Positions 25,715 to 35,800 of a stretch of 64,000 nt of DNA are shown in pieces; position 1 is the stretch's first letter; each line of letters opens with the position of its first letter. The notes beneath the pieces are model-generated. The model saw only the letters and a list, made by a program, of their open reading frames with translations, did not search any database and was not told the DNA's origin. The position numbers and the translations under genes are program-made. The stretch is from Schoenoplectus triqueter (Eukaryota; Streptophyta; Magnoliopsida; Poales; Cyperaceae): positions 620,001-684,000 of the forward strand of contig CAXKVV010000013.1 of assembly GCA_964058805.1 (NCBI GenBank), given 5' to 3'.

Positions 25715-25799
25715 TATAAATACCCCGCTATTCTCTATCCACTCAGCATGAGTGACACCCAAGAAGATCGAGGGAGAGAGGAGACCTCTTGGGTGTCAC
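25715..25799 (+). promoter_or_regulatory. TATA box plus hairpin, module 1
   Basis: TATAAATACCCC begins at 25715, followed 32 bp later by a perfect 13-bp inverted repeat (GTGACACCCAAGA at 25752-25764 and TCTTGGGTGTCAC at 25787-25799) with a purine-rich loop. If transcription starts about 30 bp after the TATA box, the hairpin would be at the very 5' end of the RNA. Present at +19125 in the 3' LTR. Confidence 0.6.
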
Positions 25800-25959
25800 C
25801 ATGTGATTATATCTTTTCTGACAAGTGGGACCCACATGGCAGTCCCTTATGAGCAGCTCCAATGACATGGACCTAGCCTATTTTGCTAAGAAAGCTAACC
25901 AACCCGGAACAGAGGTTAAGCATTAATCCCACAAGGAAATCCTAAATATGGGACGAGGA

Positions 25960-26046
25960 TATAAATACCCCACCACCTCCTACTCATTCGAGGTGGCTGA
26001 CCCTCGGGAGATTTAGGAGAGGGAAAAATCTCCTGATGGGTCAGCC
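25960..26046 (+). promoter_or_regulatory. TATA box plus hairpin, module 2
   Basis: TATAAATACCCC begins at 25960, exactly 245 bp after module 1. The inverted repeat at 25995-26046 has GGCTGACCC and GGGTCAGCC at its base, and GGAGATTT with AAATCTCC nearer the loop, about 20 pairs with one bulge and one G-U. The arms differ from module 1 on both sides in a complementary way. Confidence 0.6.
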
Positions 26047-26349
26047 ATTTGATTATATTTTTTTTTCTGACAAGTGGGACCCACCTGGCAGCCCCTTGCA
26101 GAAGAACCTAATAGCATAGCCTATCTGATGAGTCACCCATGTGACCATTTTCACTGACAGGTGAACCCCACACCTCAGTGACCTATTGAAGAGGGTCAGA
26201 ATTGAACCCTAGAAATCTGCCTTTGAAGCTAACCCTAGGAAGGAGCTGAAGCAGTGTAATCCCTATACTACATGAAATGATGTCAATGCCAAGCTAGCAT
26301 TTTGATGCAACTAATCATGAGAAATTCCAAATGTGATTTTGCTTTCAAG

Positions 26350-26575
26350 GCTGACCTGGTGCCAAAGCTGCGAGCAACCACCTAACCATGCTTTGATTTG
26401 TGTCAATTACTGATAAGTAGTCAGTTATTTGACCAAGTCACCCTCATGTTAAGGGATTGAAAGTCGATTTCACAAGACTGATCAGGTGCCAAAGCTGGGA
26501 GCAACCACCTGATCAAGTCTAGATTTGTATTAATTGCTGATAAGTAGTCAGCATTTGATCAAATCAAGCCCTAAT
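26350..26575 (+). repeat. tandem-duplicated LTR segment with perfect hairpin
   Basis: Two diverged copies (about 26350-26455 and 26476-26575) share GTGCCAAAGCTG, GAGCAACCACCT and CTGATAAGTAGTCAG. The second copy forms a 10-bp hairpin with arms TGATCAGGTG and CACCTGATCA. The solo LTR and the third LTR both have TGATCAGATG with CATCTGATCA, a paired change. Confidence 0.65.
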
Positions 26576-26984
26576 GGATATCAATATAAGTCTAATTGGT
26601 ATTTAGTTAGGGTGGTTTCTGCAAGAGGGAGATAATTGGCAGAGACACAGAGCTACAATTGAGATCAGGGATTAATTCATAAAGAATAATAGGGTTTTAT
26701 GAATAAAAGAATTTTTAATCCAGAGAAGGAGGGGTAAAAATGGAATTAAAAATTACAGGGATGATCATCATGAATTTAGGGATTTGTGGTGAAATTTTCA
26801 TGATTTTTGGATGAGTGGAGCTATTAAAATAAATTCAGGGAAGATAAAGGCAGAATAAATGAATTAATCAAAGGCTGAGATTTGATCAAAGCAGTTCTGG
26901 GTACAATCTGGGGACAGAGACTCATCTGGGTGCAAACTGGGGATCCCAGACACATACACGCAGAATCAGAGAAGAGAAAGGATA

Positions 26985-27240
26985 TGACACGTGGCAGCTT
27001 CTCATTGGGCCACCTCATGCCACGTGTCAGCACCCCATTGGTCCACCTCAGCCAGGTGGGCCCCACCACCACACTGACCTGACATGTGGGCCCCACCAGC
27101 ATGCCACGTGGCAGGCTATGACAGGTCCACCTCACCCCAGCATATGCCACACGGCACAACCAGAGTAAGCCACCTCATTCAGCCTATGCCACATGGCATA
27201 ATACCATAGGGCCATTTCATCCTATTAATGCCACATGGCA
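26985..27240. promoter_or_regulatory. palindromic G-box array with ~42-bp period
   Basis: CACGTG cores lie at 26988 and 27021. Twelve-base palindromes or near-palindromes start at 27102 (TGCCACGTGGCA), 27145 (TGCCACACGGCA), 27187 and 27229 (TGCCACATGGCA), spaced 43, 42 and 42 bp. GCCACGTGGC is the classical palindromic G-box/ABRE type bound by plant bZIP and some bHLH factors. The array is kept in all three LTR lineages, so it probably serves as an enhancer. Confidence 0.65.
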
Positions 27241-28436
27241 TGATCCTACAAGGCCACCTCAGCAGATGTTAAGCAAATCATTAATGCTAAAGGGGAGTGA
27301 TTAATATAGCAGCCAATCAGGACATGCCAACTCAGCCTAATTAGCCCTAATACGTATACTAATCAATTGCTGTAAGCCTAGACTCTGTAATCTTACAGGT
27401 GGGACCCTATTGTCAGGATCATGAGTCAGGGGCGCATAAGCCACTAGGTAAGCCAATCTCATTCAAATACAACTGGAATTTAAATAAAAGAGAAAGAAAG
27501 GAAAGGCGTACCTGGCTCACGCACACCATCCCTCTGACTGTGGGCCCCGCTCTGCTGCGGCTCACATGCGCCGAGACCGGCCTCCCCGGGGACGCTTTCT
27601 TCTTCTCTTCTTCCTCTTCTCCTTTTTCTTCCGCGCGATTGACTGAGAGGCGCCATGAATGAACAGACTAGAGATAGCAAGATTCTTCGAATTACTTCAA
27701 CAGAAGGATGCATATCATTGATTAGAATATGTATCAAGCATGAATTTTAAGGAATATGAAAAGAATAAAGAGAATTGCGCTAAGGCAGTCAATGAGATCA
27801 AAATTGGGATTGACCTTTGCAAGCTTGTAAAAGTGAAATTAATTGAACAAGCAGCTTTCTTTCACCAAGGCGATGCTCCCTGGATGCAAAGATAGTCCCC
27901 TTTGAAGCCTTGCAATAGCATTCCACTAAGATCACCAATCGGGTAAAAGGCAGCAAGCTCAAATTCAATAGTAGGGAGTAGAGACAATGCAAAGAACAAG
28001 GTGGATCAACTACTGAGTCTAATAGGAGGCTAAGAGAGCTTGCAATTGGATGAATTGATGAGTAAGGTAATGGCAATGGTAATTGAGTGAAAATCGGGCT
28101 CAAATGGAGAAATGGAGATTTTTCACTGTACAGAGGCTTTTATAGTGTTTCAGAGAGCTCTCTGGTGATTGCCAAGAGTGGAGAAGGTTCTAGAACAGTC
28201 CAGAAGCGAGTGATGGTTAGTTAATATGGAGAGTGGCAAAAGGGTGAATAAAAGAACCTTTGTAACTAACTCAAACGGCTTAACCACTGACAGCCAACTC
28301 AATTGAGTAATTAGAAAGCACAAATACATCCTAACCATTGATCTAAACTGAACCAAAGGTGGAGATTGAATCCAAGCCGTGATCCAAGTGCTAATCACCC
28401 AACCAATCACCATTTAGCAAATTACACACTTCTAGC

Positions 28437-28446
28437 CTATATAAAC
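28437..28446 (+). promoter_or_regulatory. probable main LTR TATA box
   Basis: CTATATAAAC is found at the corresponding place in the solo LTR (near 21235, minus) and the third LTR (63974), in otherwise diverged sequence. The predicted start of transcription is near 28470. Confidence 0.55.
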
Positions 28447-29859
28447 TGAATTGGAAAACACAGAAGGGGTCTCTGATAGAAGCTAGAAGATCTTAATAGT
28501 GGAAAGAGAGAGTCAATTGATAACCAGCAAAGAAGAATCAAGAAAAAGCAAGGAAAAGCAATTGGATTAATTGATAGTAGACTTAGTCTCTCAATTCAAT
28601 TCACTTTGCAGCTTCTAGGAGATCCAATCATCATTTGCAAGCTTGATTAGGTACTGTTATAAAACTCAGAGTGTAATTGAGAATGTTTTTTTTTGTGAAT
28701 TGTATAATAAGCTTGATTCTTGCATTAAACCGCATGGTAATTCTCTATTTTTCATTTGATTCAAATGCTATAACATTGATTCTTATGCTTTCCTTGCATT
28801 TCTGCTTTTCAATTTCTATTTTCTCAATCAAATTTCATGAATTACCAGCATTTATCTTCAAATAAGCCATGAATTTCAGATAAGCAAAGATTTGAGCTTT
28901 TTTCGGTTTGAGGTTTCATATAATTGTGTTGATCTCCTTCTGCGTTTTCATTGTATCACCTAATTGAATTGGTAGTAGAGTTATATAACTCTCCCATTTC
29001 ACTGATCCGAATTGACAATCTGTCCAATCTTGGATCGATAGAAGGATAGCTTAATCCTCTCGATTCCGTAGCTTAGATGATAACTTGAAAGCATACGATT
29101 CATCCAAGATACAAGGAAGCACCATAATTGACGGTTAATTGGTGTATAACGATTGAAATGAACACGGCTGGTACCGCACCGAGTAACACCGAGGTGGATA
29201 GGGCTATACACAACGAATTCAGAAAAAATCAAACTTGCAAACATGATCAGGAAGCATAGACGATCAACAACAGGAAGCTAATTGCAAGAATTATTGACTA
29301 ATTGAGTTGAATTTGCGATTAGAAACTCAATCGGTACCAAACTGAGACTGTACCGGAAAATGGTACCTCTATACACGATGAATCACCGTATCGATCTTCA
29401 ATCAGATGTGACAGAGAGGTTCTTGGTAATGAGACGATGCTACTAGGTCTATCTGATCGGAAGGGCGGAGCTCCGGTCACCGGTAACGACTTCCAGTGCG
29501 AATCTCAACAGGGTGGTCAACAGAGCAGTCAAAGGGACAGACGCGCACGAGTATTAATGTATAAACACGAGTATTGACGCACACGTGCGAATCTTGAGGA
29601 GATCGGACGATTAAAATAAAATGATGTTTTAAATAAAGATGCAGAATGAATCTGGGCCTTATATCTCGTATGGTTTAATCTTGAGGCGGATCCAGCGGCC
29701 CAGATAAGAACGGAGTTAAATGAAAGATGATCGCTAATCTTGGAGTAGATCTGGCGGCCCAGATTAAGCCCATTAATTAAATAATAACAGAATAGTAATA
29801 ATATAGAGTAAATAGATGATTTGAAAATGCTATTGAACTCCAAATTGACTCAAATTTGT

Positions 29860-30929
29860 TTCTAAAATTTTCTTATTTTTCATACTATTTTTCTATACAA
29901 TAATATTCCAGCTTTAAAAATATAATCATGATAAAACAATTTAAAAGCAAAAAACATTACCTATATTGATATGTTTGACCTAGCTTTGACTTGTCATTTT
30001 AAATACTATAAAAATTCCAAAAATACAAATAAAAATCATAAATAATAACTAGATATATTTTAGTGATTTTTCAAGTGATTTTCCATGAAATAATAATGAT
30101 GATAGTGATACACCATAATAAATGATGAGTAAAAAAATATAATAATAATAATAAAAATAATAGATATTATATTGATATTTTCTGCTAAAAGAATAATAAA
30201 AATAAATAGCACAAAATATACAAAAATATACTACTATGGTAATAAATAGTAAAATGCATTTTCTTTATAATGATCATATAGTTTTATAATATGAATTGTA
30301 TTTCTTTTGTTATTTCTATACAAATATACAAAAATATACTTTTGATGAATAAAATGTAATAAAAATAATAGTTGTAATAAAAACATAATGAATTTCATCT
30401 CTTATGGTTATTTTCAACTAATAATAAAAAATCTTATACTTTTCCATAGATAATAAATAGAAATAATAAAAATAATGAATAGTATAATAAATAGGATAGA
30501 ATATTAGTAATGATTTCTTTTAGCTATCATAAATAATAATAATAAAAAAAAAATATAAAAAAAAATAATAATAATAAAATAGTATAGCTAACCACCTTTT
30601 AATTTTGTAAATGATTCTTACATAATGAATAGTATTTTAAATATAATAGAATATAATAATAAAATTCTATTACTTTAGCTATTATAAACATTTTAAAAAT
30701 ACAAATAAAAAAAATATAGCCATTTTATTTTCTATTACTTTTGTAAGTGATTTTCTATAGAATACATAGAGTTTAGAAGTAATGAAAATAAAATTCTACT
30801 ATTTTAGCTATTATAAAATCCCAAAAATATAAATAAAGTTCTAAGTTAATAGCTACCCATTTTCTATTATTTTTGTAAATAGTTTTCTACATAGATAAAT
30901 AGCATTCAAAAATAATAATAATAGTAATA

Positions 30930-30975
<46 letters not shown>

Positions 30976-31060
30976 TAATAAATAAATGCATCTTGATAAT
31001 AGAGATAATAATAGAAGATATTATATGGGCTTTGTATATTTTTGAGATGAATAAAAAATG
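29860..31060. repeat. AT-rich block with AAT microsatellites in the 5' LTR
   Basis: This low-complexity region contains an (AAT)n run at about 30914-30985 and several imperfect copies of a unit containing TTTTAGCTATTATAAA and TTTCTATTATTTTTGTAAAT. The corresponding solo LTR region (18480-19750) has the same units in reverse orientation. Confidence 0.75.
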
Positions 31061-31116
31061 CTCACACAAGGAGTGTAGAGTCACATGAGAATATTTGCAC
31101 AACATTTAGAAAGATA

Positions 31117-31669
31117 TGTCGAGACAAGAACATCTTGACATTTGATGAATAATAATAAAATACGTTGAGACAAGAACATCTCGACGTGAGAAGATTAAGG
31201 CTTCGATAGCAATATGAAGAAGATGCGTTGAGACAAGAACATCTTGACGTTTGAAGATTAAGGCTTCGATAGCGACCTGAGAAGATACATCGAGACAAGA
31301 ACATCTTGATGTTTGATGAAGAATAACCAGAGCTACGATACTAACATGAAGATATACGTCGACTCTGAAGAAGAAGAACATTATGATGTCCTAGAGAGGT
31401 GACATCTTAATGACTCGCTGCCATGAGCAAGTAACTCATGATTGAATACGCTCACACAAGGGGTGTAGGGCTACATAGTAATTTTGCACAAGTAATGCAA
31501 CACGTAGAATGATTAGTCGAGACAAGAACATCTTGGCGTTCGTTGAAGATTGACCAAAGCTACGACATCAGCATGGAGAGATATGTCGACTTTGAAGATG
31601 AAGAACATTACGATGTCCTAGCGAAGTGACATCTTAATGACTCGGTGTCATGAACAAGTAATTCATGAC
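31117..31669 (+). repeat. CGAGACAAGAACATCTTG repeats and associated hairpins
   Basis: Five copies of CGAGACAAGAACATCTTG or near variants occur at about 31120, 31168, 31217, 31290 and 31521. Outer arms of several copies are complementary and differ between copies (ATGT/ACAT, ACGT/ACGT, ACAT/ATGT). Two further hairpins share the loop CAAGTAA: CATGAG/CTCATG (31422-31440) and GTCATGAA/TTCATGAC (31647-31669). Confidence 0.65.
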
Positions 31670-31689
31670 CATTTGAGCTGGCAAGACTG

Positions 31690-32276
31690 AACTCGTCCGT
31701 CGATGAGTTTATCTCCTGGCTCATTTCCCGAGAATGTGAGATTGAATCGGTCTGTTGGTAGATTCATCCACAAAACAGTGAATGTGAACCGTTCTGTAGG
31801 TAGGTTCCTTCACTAACACATGCCTCAATGTTGAACTGGCCCAGCGCTTCAGGTTTGACATTGTGTGCAATTGTGTTTCCTAGGTTTATGAATCGGCTTA
31901 GTGCTTCGAATTCATGATCTAGAAGATCGGTGAGAAGAAATACGTGGGCCATAGCCACCCTTCTCCTGATTCACCAACCTCAAGATCAACCGGCTCAGTG
32001 CTTCGAGTTGTATTTTGTGTGATTGGTTGTTGACTAGTTAAGATTGAACCGGTCTGTTTGTAGGTTTATCTTCTAGATCAACGGAGGTCGAGTCGGTCTG
32101 TATGTAGACTCACCTCAAGCCCCCTATGAAGAGATTAACCTGGTCTGTTGGTAAGGTTACATCTCGAGGTGGCATGGACTGAACCGGTCTGTTTGTAGGT
32201 TCGTCCCCCATAAGACAAAACCGATCTGTTTGTAGGTTTGTCTTCCATAGATTGAACCGGTCTGTTGGTAGGTTCA
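31690..32276 (+). repeat. array of nine mini-hairpins with conserved loop (5' LTR)
   Basis: Nine units share a loop close to GGTCTGTTGGTA and have short arms that differ between units but stay complementary: AACTC/GAGTT (31690), TGAATC/GATTCA (31743), GAACC/GGTTC (31786), AACC/GGTT (32047), GAGTC/GACTC (32090), TAACCT/AGGTTA (32136), GAACC/GGTTC (32181), GACAAAACC/GGTTTGTC with one bulge (32214), and TGAACC/GGTTCA (32253). Between them are units of a second type around CGGCTTAGTGCTTCG with arms ATGAAT/ATTCAT (31888) and CAAC/GTTG (31987). The array lies 0.5-1.1 kb before the primer binding site, in what should be the transcribed leader. The copy in the 3' LTR is at +19125. Confidence 0.85.
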
Positions 32277-32506
32277 TCTTCCGTAGATCCATTTTTATAA
32301 ACTTAGACGACCACTTGCCCATCTCTTAACTATACTATTTGCTTCTCTCTTTCAAAGATCCAGAGGTGCCTCGAGGTTCGTAGCCCAGGGTAATTAACGG
32401 TGGGGGCTTGCGCCCACCGGAATCTACAAGAACTCACAATCACTAAAAACCCCCTGAATGTGCATCCAAATAATCTCTAAACGGCAGAATCGGCCGACAC
32501 CCATCA

Positions 32507-32765
32507 GATGCACGCTCGGGAGGGATCTCCGTGTCCTTCTTCCGCAGAACCCATCGCCCGGCGGCGGTGCGGCGGCGCGCGAAAAAGGGTCGCACAGGAT
32601 CTGGCACGCCCGGTGGGACTATCAAAATAAACTCAGGGAATATAAGATTTTGGATGCATATCTAGGGGGGATCTCCGTGTCCTTCTTCCGCAGAACCCAT
32701 CGCCCGGCGGCGGTGCGGCGGCGCGCGAAAAAGGGTCGCACAGGATCTGGCACGCCCGGTGGGAC
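32507..32765 (+). repeat. 146-bp tandem duplication of LTR end and primer binding site
   Basis: 32507-32619 is repeated at 32653-32765 without gaps. Each copy contains the LTR terminus GGGTCGCACA followed by GGATC and TGGCACGCCCGGTGGGAC. The first primer-site copy (32602-32619) now lies inside the LTR, and the true LTR end is at 32742. The 3' LTR carries the same duplication (51632-51867, ending at the terminus). The solo LTR has only one copy. Confidence 0.9.
32748..32765 (+). promoter_or_regulatory. primer binding site for minus-strand synthesis
   Basis: TGGCACGCCCGGTGGGAC begins with the TGG that pairs with a tRNA CCA end and lies five bases after the LTR end, as expected. I could not match it with confidence to a specific tRNA. 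Confidence 0.75.
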
Positions 32766-32817
32766 CTAGATTCTCCTCTTATCTCTGAAAGAGAGAGGCA
32801 AATAGAATACTTAAGAG

Positions 32818-32879
32818 GTACAAGTGGTCTTCTATGTGCTAAAATGACTAATGATTTTCAAGTATTTTTGTTTTTGCAG
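32818..32879 (+). other. possible short leader intron before Gag
   Basis: AGAG/GTACAAGT at 32818 and TTTTTGTTTTTGCAG/G ending at 32879 resemble plant splice sites, the acceptor strongly. Removing these 62 bases would discard the upstream ATG at 32844 and leave GAAATGGC at the start codon. 62 bp is short for a plant intron, so the donor may instead lie further upstream. Confidence 0.35.
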
Positions 32880-32882
32880 GAA

Positions 32883-35800
32883 ATGGCATACTTTGGAAAC
32901 TTCAACCTTGCTCCCTACACCGTCATGCCTGCACAGAGCCCAGAGGGCAAACTATTCATGTTCTTCGGGACCATCCCGCAAGAACTTACTATCTACGGCC
33001 CAGCTCCAGTGGCCGCCTTCACTCCCGCGACCGTCCGGATCTCCATCCCGGACGAGGAGGAAGAATCAATTACCCTAACTCCAAAGGGGATCTCGAACAA
33101 CGTCATGGCCTCTCCTACTACCTCCCCAAAGAGGAGAAGGCGCCCGTCTAAGAAGACGGCCCCAAAGGTCGCAGCCCGAACTGCCCGCGACTCTCAAGCA
33201 TCCAGGAAGAGGGCCCTGGATGCATATCAAAATCAGCTGGTGGCTAGGCCAGCTATCCCAGTCTCCAATAAATTCACGGCACTCCGTATAGTGGCCAAGA
33301 ATTCGGCCACAGGCCAGCTCCGCCAGGCATGGGAGGTGCCTAAGCCCACACCTCGCCCAACTCAAAGGCCTCAGCGCCGTCAGGACAAATCTCAAACCCC
33401 TGCGGAAGCCATCTACAAGGCTCACAGGGCCCTCAAACAGAGGAAGAGCGTTAAGAACGCTAGGTCGAGACGATACGTCTCCCGCCCCGATCACTCTCAA
33501 GGCATGGCTCAGCCGCAAGCCATTGCCTCCACTCCAAACCCGAGGAGGTTTATATCAAAGGCAACACCTAGCACCCAGCAGGTGTGGGTCCCAAAGCGTT
33601 CCCAGCCAACGAAACCCCAGTCTCAAACCCAGCCCAGCAAGGCCGGCAGGTCCAACGCTCCGCCCGAGAGCGTGTTCAGCCGCTTGGGCCAGAAGAGTGT
33701 ATTCAGCCGATTAGGCTCGAGAATACCACTCAGTAACTTGAAAATAACTGCCCCTGACCAAGCGAAGAAGAAGAGAAGAACCGCTCGTTACGAAGAGCAC
33801 TTCTCGGTCAACACCATCAGTATAAGCTACGATACTGATCCAGACACTGATGGTGAGGTGAATATGGTCCAGGATGACCAGTCCCCGCCTAATCAAGCTC
33901 ACGTCACCAATACCAATAAGAATAATGGTAGAAAAGGGAGACCACCCAAGAGAGTCAACCCCGAAGGCAACAGCAGGGAAGGGGAAGACCACAACGAAAA
34001 CCCTGACTTCTTTGATAATGAAGATGACGTTGAAACACGTCCCGAAGTGCCTATCGATGAAATTGAAATACTAAAAGGCCACATCGAGGCACGGGATGAA
34101 GAGCTGATTAGGCAACGGGAGCTAATCGCTACCATGCTGAAGCAGAATGAAGAATTGATTAAGGCGGTCAAATCGTTACAAGAATCACAAGACGCCAATT
34201 TCAAAGCTGGTAGCTCCCGTCAAGAAGGGGTCCACAGTACCAAAAGCAATCATAAGGGAAAACAACCTGTCGATTCTAAACCCCATCCACATAGAACCAT
34301 AGAAGTGGAGGCTGAACCAACGGGAATATCCCGGAAGGAGATTCAAGCCATGATTGCCCAGCAAATGCAAATAGCTGGAGGTGGATACGCTATCCCTCCT
34401 GTCAAAAACTGTGGACATCCATACCCTGCCATATACGATTTAGAAGAATATCCTAAAGGGTATGTGATCCCCCGCTTCAGGACCTTCTCAGGGGAGGGCA
34501 ATAAAGACCTGAACCCCGAACAACACCTAGCCCATTTCGTAGCCTCGTGCGGCAACACGGGCGGCAATGATGCACTGTTGTTAAGACAATTCCCTCAGAG
34601 CTTGGTGGGAACCGCCTTTCAATGGTACTATTCGCTGGAAAACAACAGCATCAGGACCTGGGACGAGATGGCGAACTCGTTCAGGGCACGTTTTGTCATG
34701 GTGTCTGACAAGATAAACATAGCCGATCTGGCAAGCACTAAACCCAAGAAAGGGGAGTCAATGACAGATTTTATCAATAGATGGCGGAACCTCAGCATCA
34801 AATGCGACCGCACATTAACCGAAGATGAGGCCGTCAACCTAATCATGAAGAACATTGACGGGTGGATGGGCATGCTTCTTGGTGTGACAAAGGTCAACAC
34901 GTTTAAAGACTTGCTCAGATCGGTATCCAATATGGAAAGGATGTCACCGCACACCGTGCCGAACTTCATGAATAATAGGCCGCAACGAGGAGCCCGAGCT
35001 GAAACCAAAGTGGCATTCACCTCGTTAAAGGATAAGATGGTTGCCAATGCAGACACCCAAGGCGGCAGTAGTAGCACAAATGGCAACAATTATAATAAGG
35101 GACCCAGGCCCAACCCAGGAGGGAGTTTACGGAGTTTTGAATCTCTCAAACAAAAGAAATCTAAACCGTACTCCTTCAGAAAAGATAAAGTTGCCCAAAT
35201 CTTCAGAGGGGCACTGAAGAACGGCCTAACCCTGCCGGCCAGTAAACGCCCAGAAGATGCCGATAAATCGGACGAACCCAACTTCTGCTCATACCACAGA
35301 ATAATAGGGCACTCAATCGAAGATTGCTGGGTCTTCAAAGATTGGGTCGAAAAGGCGTATAAAAATGGTGAAATTACTTTACCAAAAGGGTTCTTGCAAA
35401 GTCCATCAGCCCATGAACAGGCCAATACGATCTCTCATGAGGAAGAGAAAGTCCCGGGCCAATCAAGCGAAGACCAGGAAGAACAATGGACTACGCACCT
35501 ATCGAAGAAATCAATTAAAATGCTTAAAGCTCTCAAGAAAGAACCTGGCATGAAATGGAAAGACGACATCACGCCAGTGGTCCCACCAAAACCCAGGTTA
35601 TATTATAAGGTGGACCAGAGCCAAGACCAGGTTCTTAAGAAGAAAAAGAAGCATAGAAACAACAAGTCCAGAAAGAATAAAATTGAAGAGTACGAGCAGG
35701 GCAGTCCCGAGGCGATCACCCTTCAACATTTCATCTCCAAAGAGGACTGGGAGAAGCTAACCCTAGGTCAAAAGAAAGAAAATGCAGATGGAGAAATAAA

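Larger units (their letters stand above)
25527..32742 (+). repeat. 5' LTR (7,216 bp)
   Basis: It starts TGTTTACCC and ends GGGTCGCACA. Order of parts: two TATA/hairpin modules (25680-26060); a duplicated segment with a 10-bp-arm hairpin (26350-26575); palindromic G-box-like array (26985-27240); a conserved TATATAAAC box (28438); a moderately AT-rich stretch with two diverged copies of a GGCCCAGAT-containing unit (29665-29770); a very AT-rich 1.2 kb with AAT microsatellites (29860-31060); CGAGACAAGAACATCTTG repeats (31117-31540); the hairpin array (31690-32276); and the 146-bp duplicated terminus (32507-32742). Small ORFs inside it are identical in both LTRs but show no domain. If the conserved TATA is used, U3 is about 2.9 kb and R-U5 about 4.3 kb. 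Confidence 0.96.

Noticed and set aside
31690..32276. CRISPR-like or satellite array
   Set aside because: Spacing is irregular (about 37-45 bp within clusters, larger gaps elsewhere), the units are inverted repeats with variable arms, and the host is a plant.
26824..32625. Many small ORFs in the LTRs that are perfectly conserved between both copies
   Set aside because: The LTRs are almost identical because the insertion is recent, so conservation carries no evidence of coding. None keeps its frame in the solo or third LTR as far as I can see, and none shows a domain.
32458..32769. 103-codon ORF across the LTR terminus
   Set aside because: It simply reads through the 146-bp duplication twice; no domain, and the frame is interrupted at the 3' LTR boundary.
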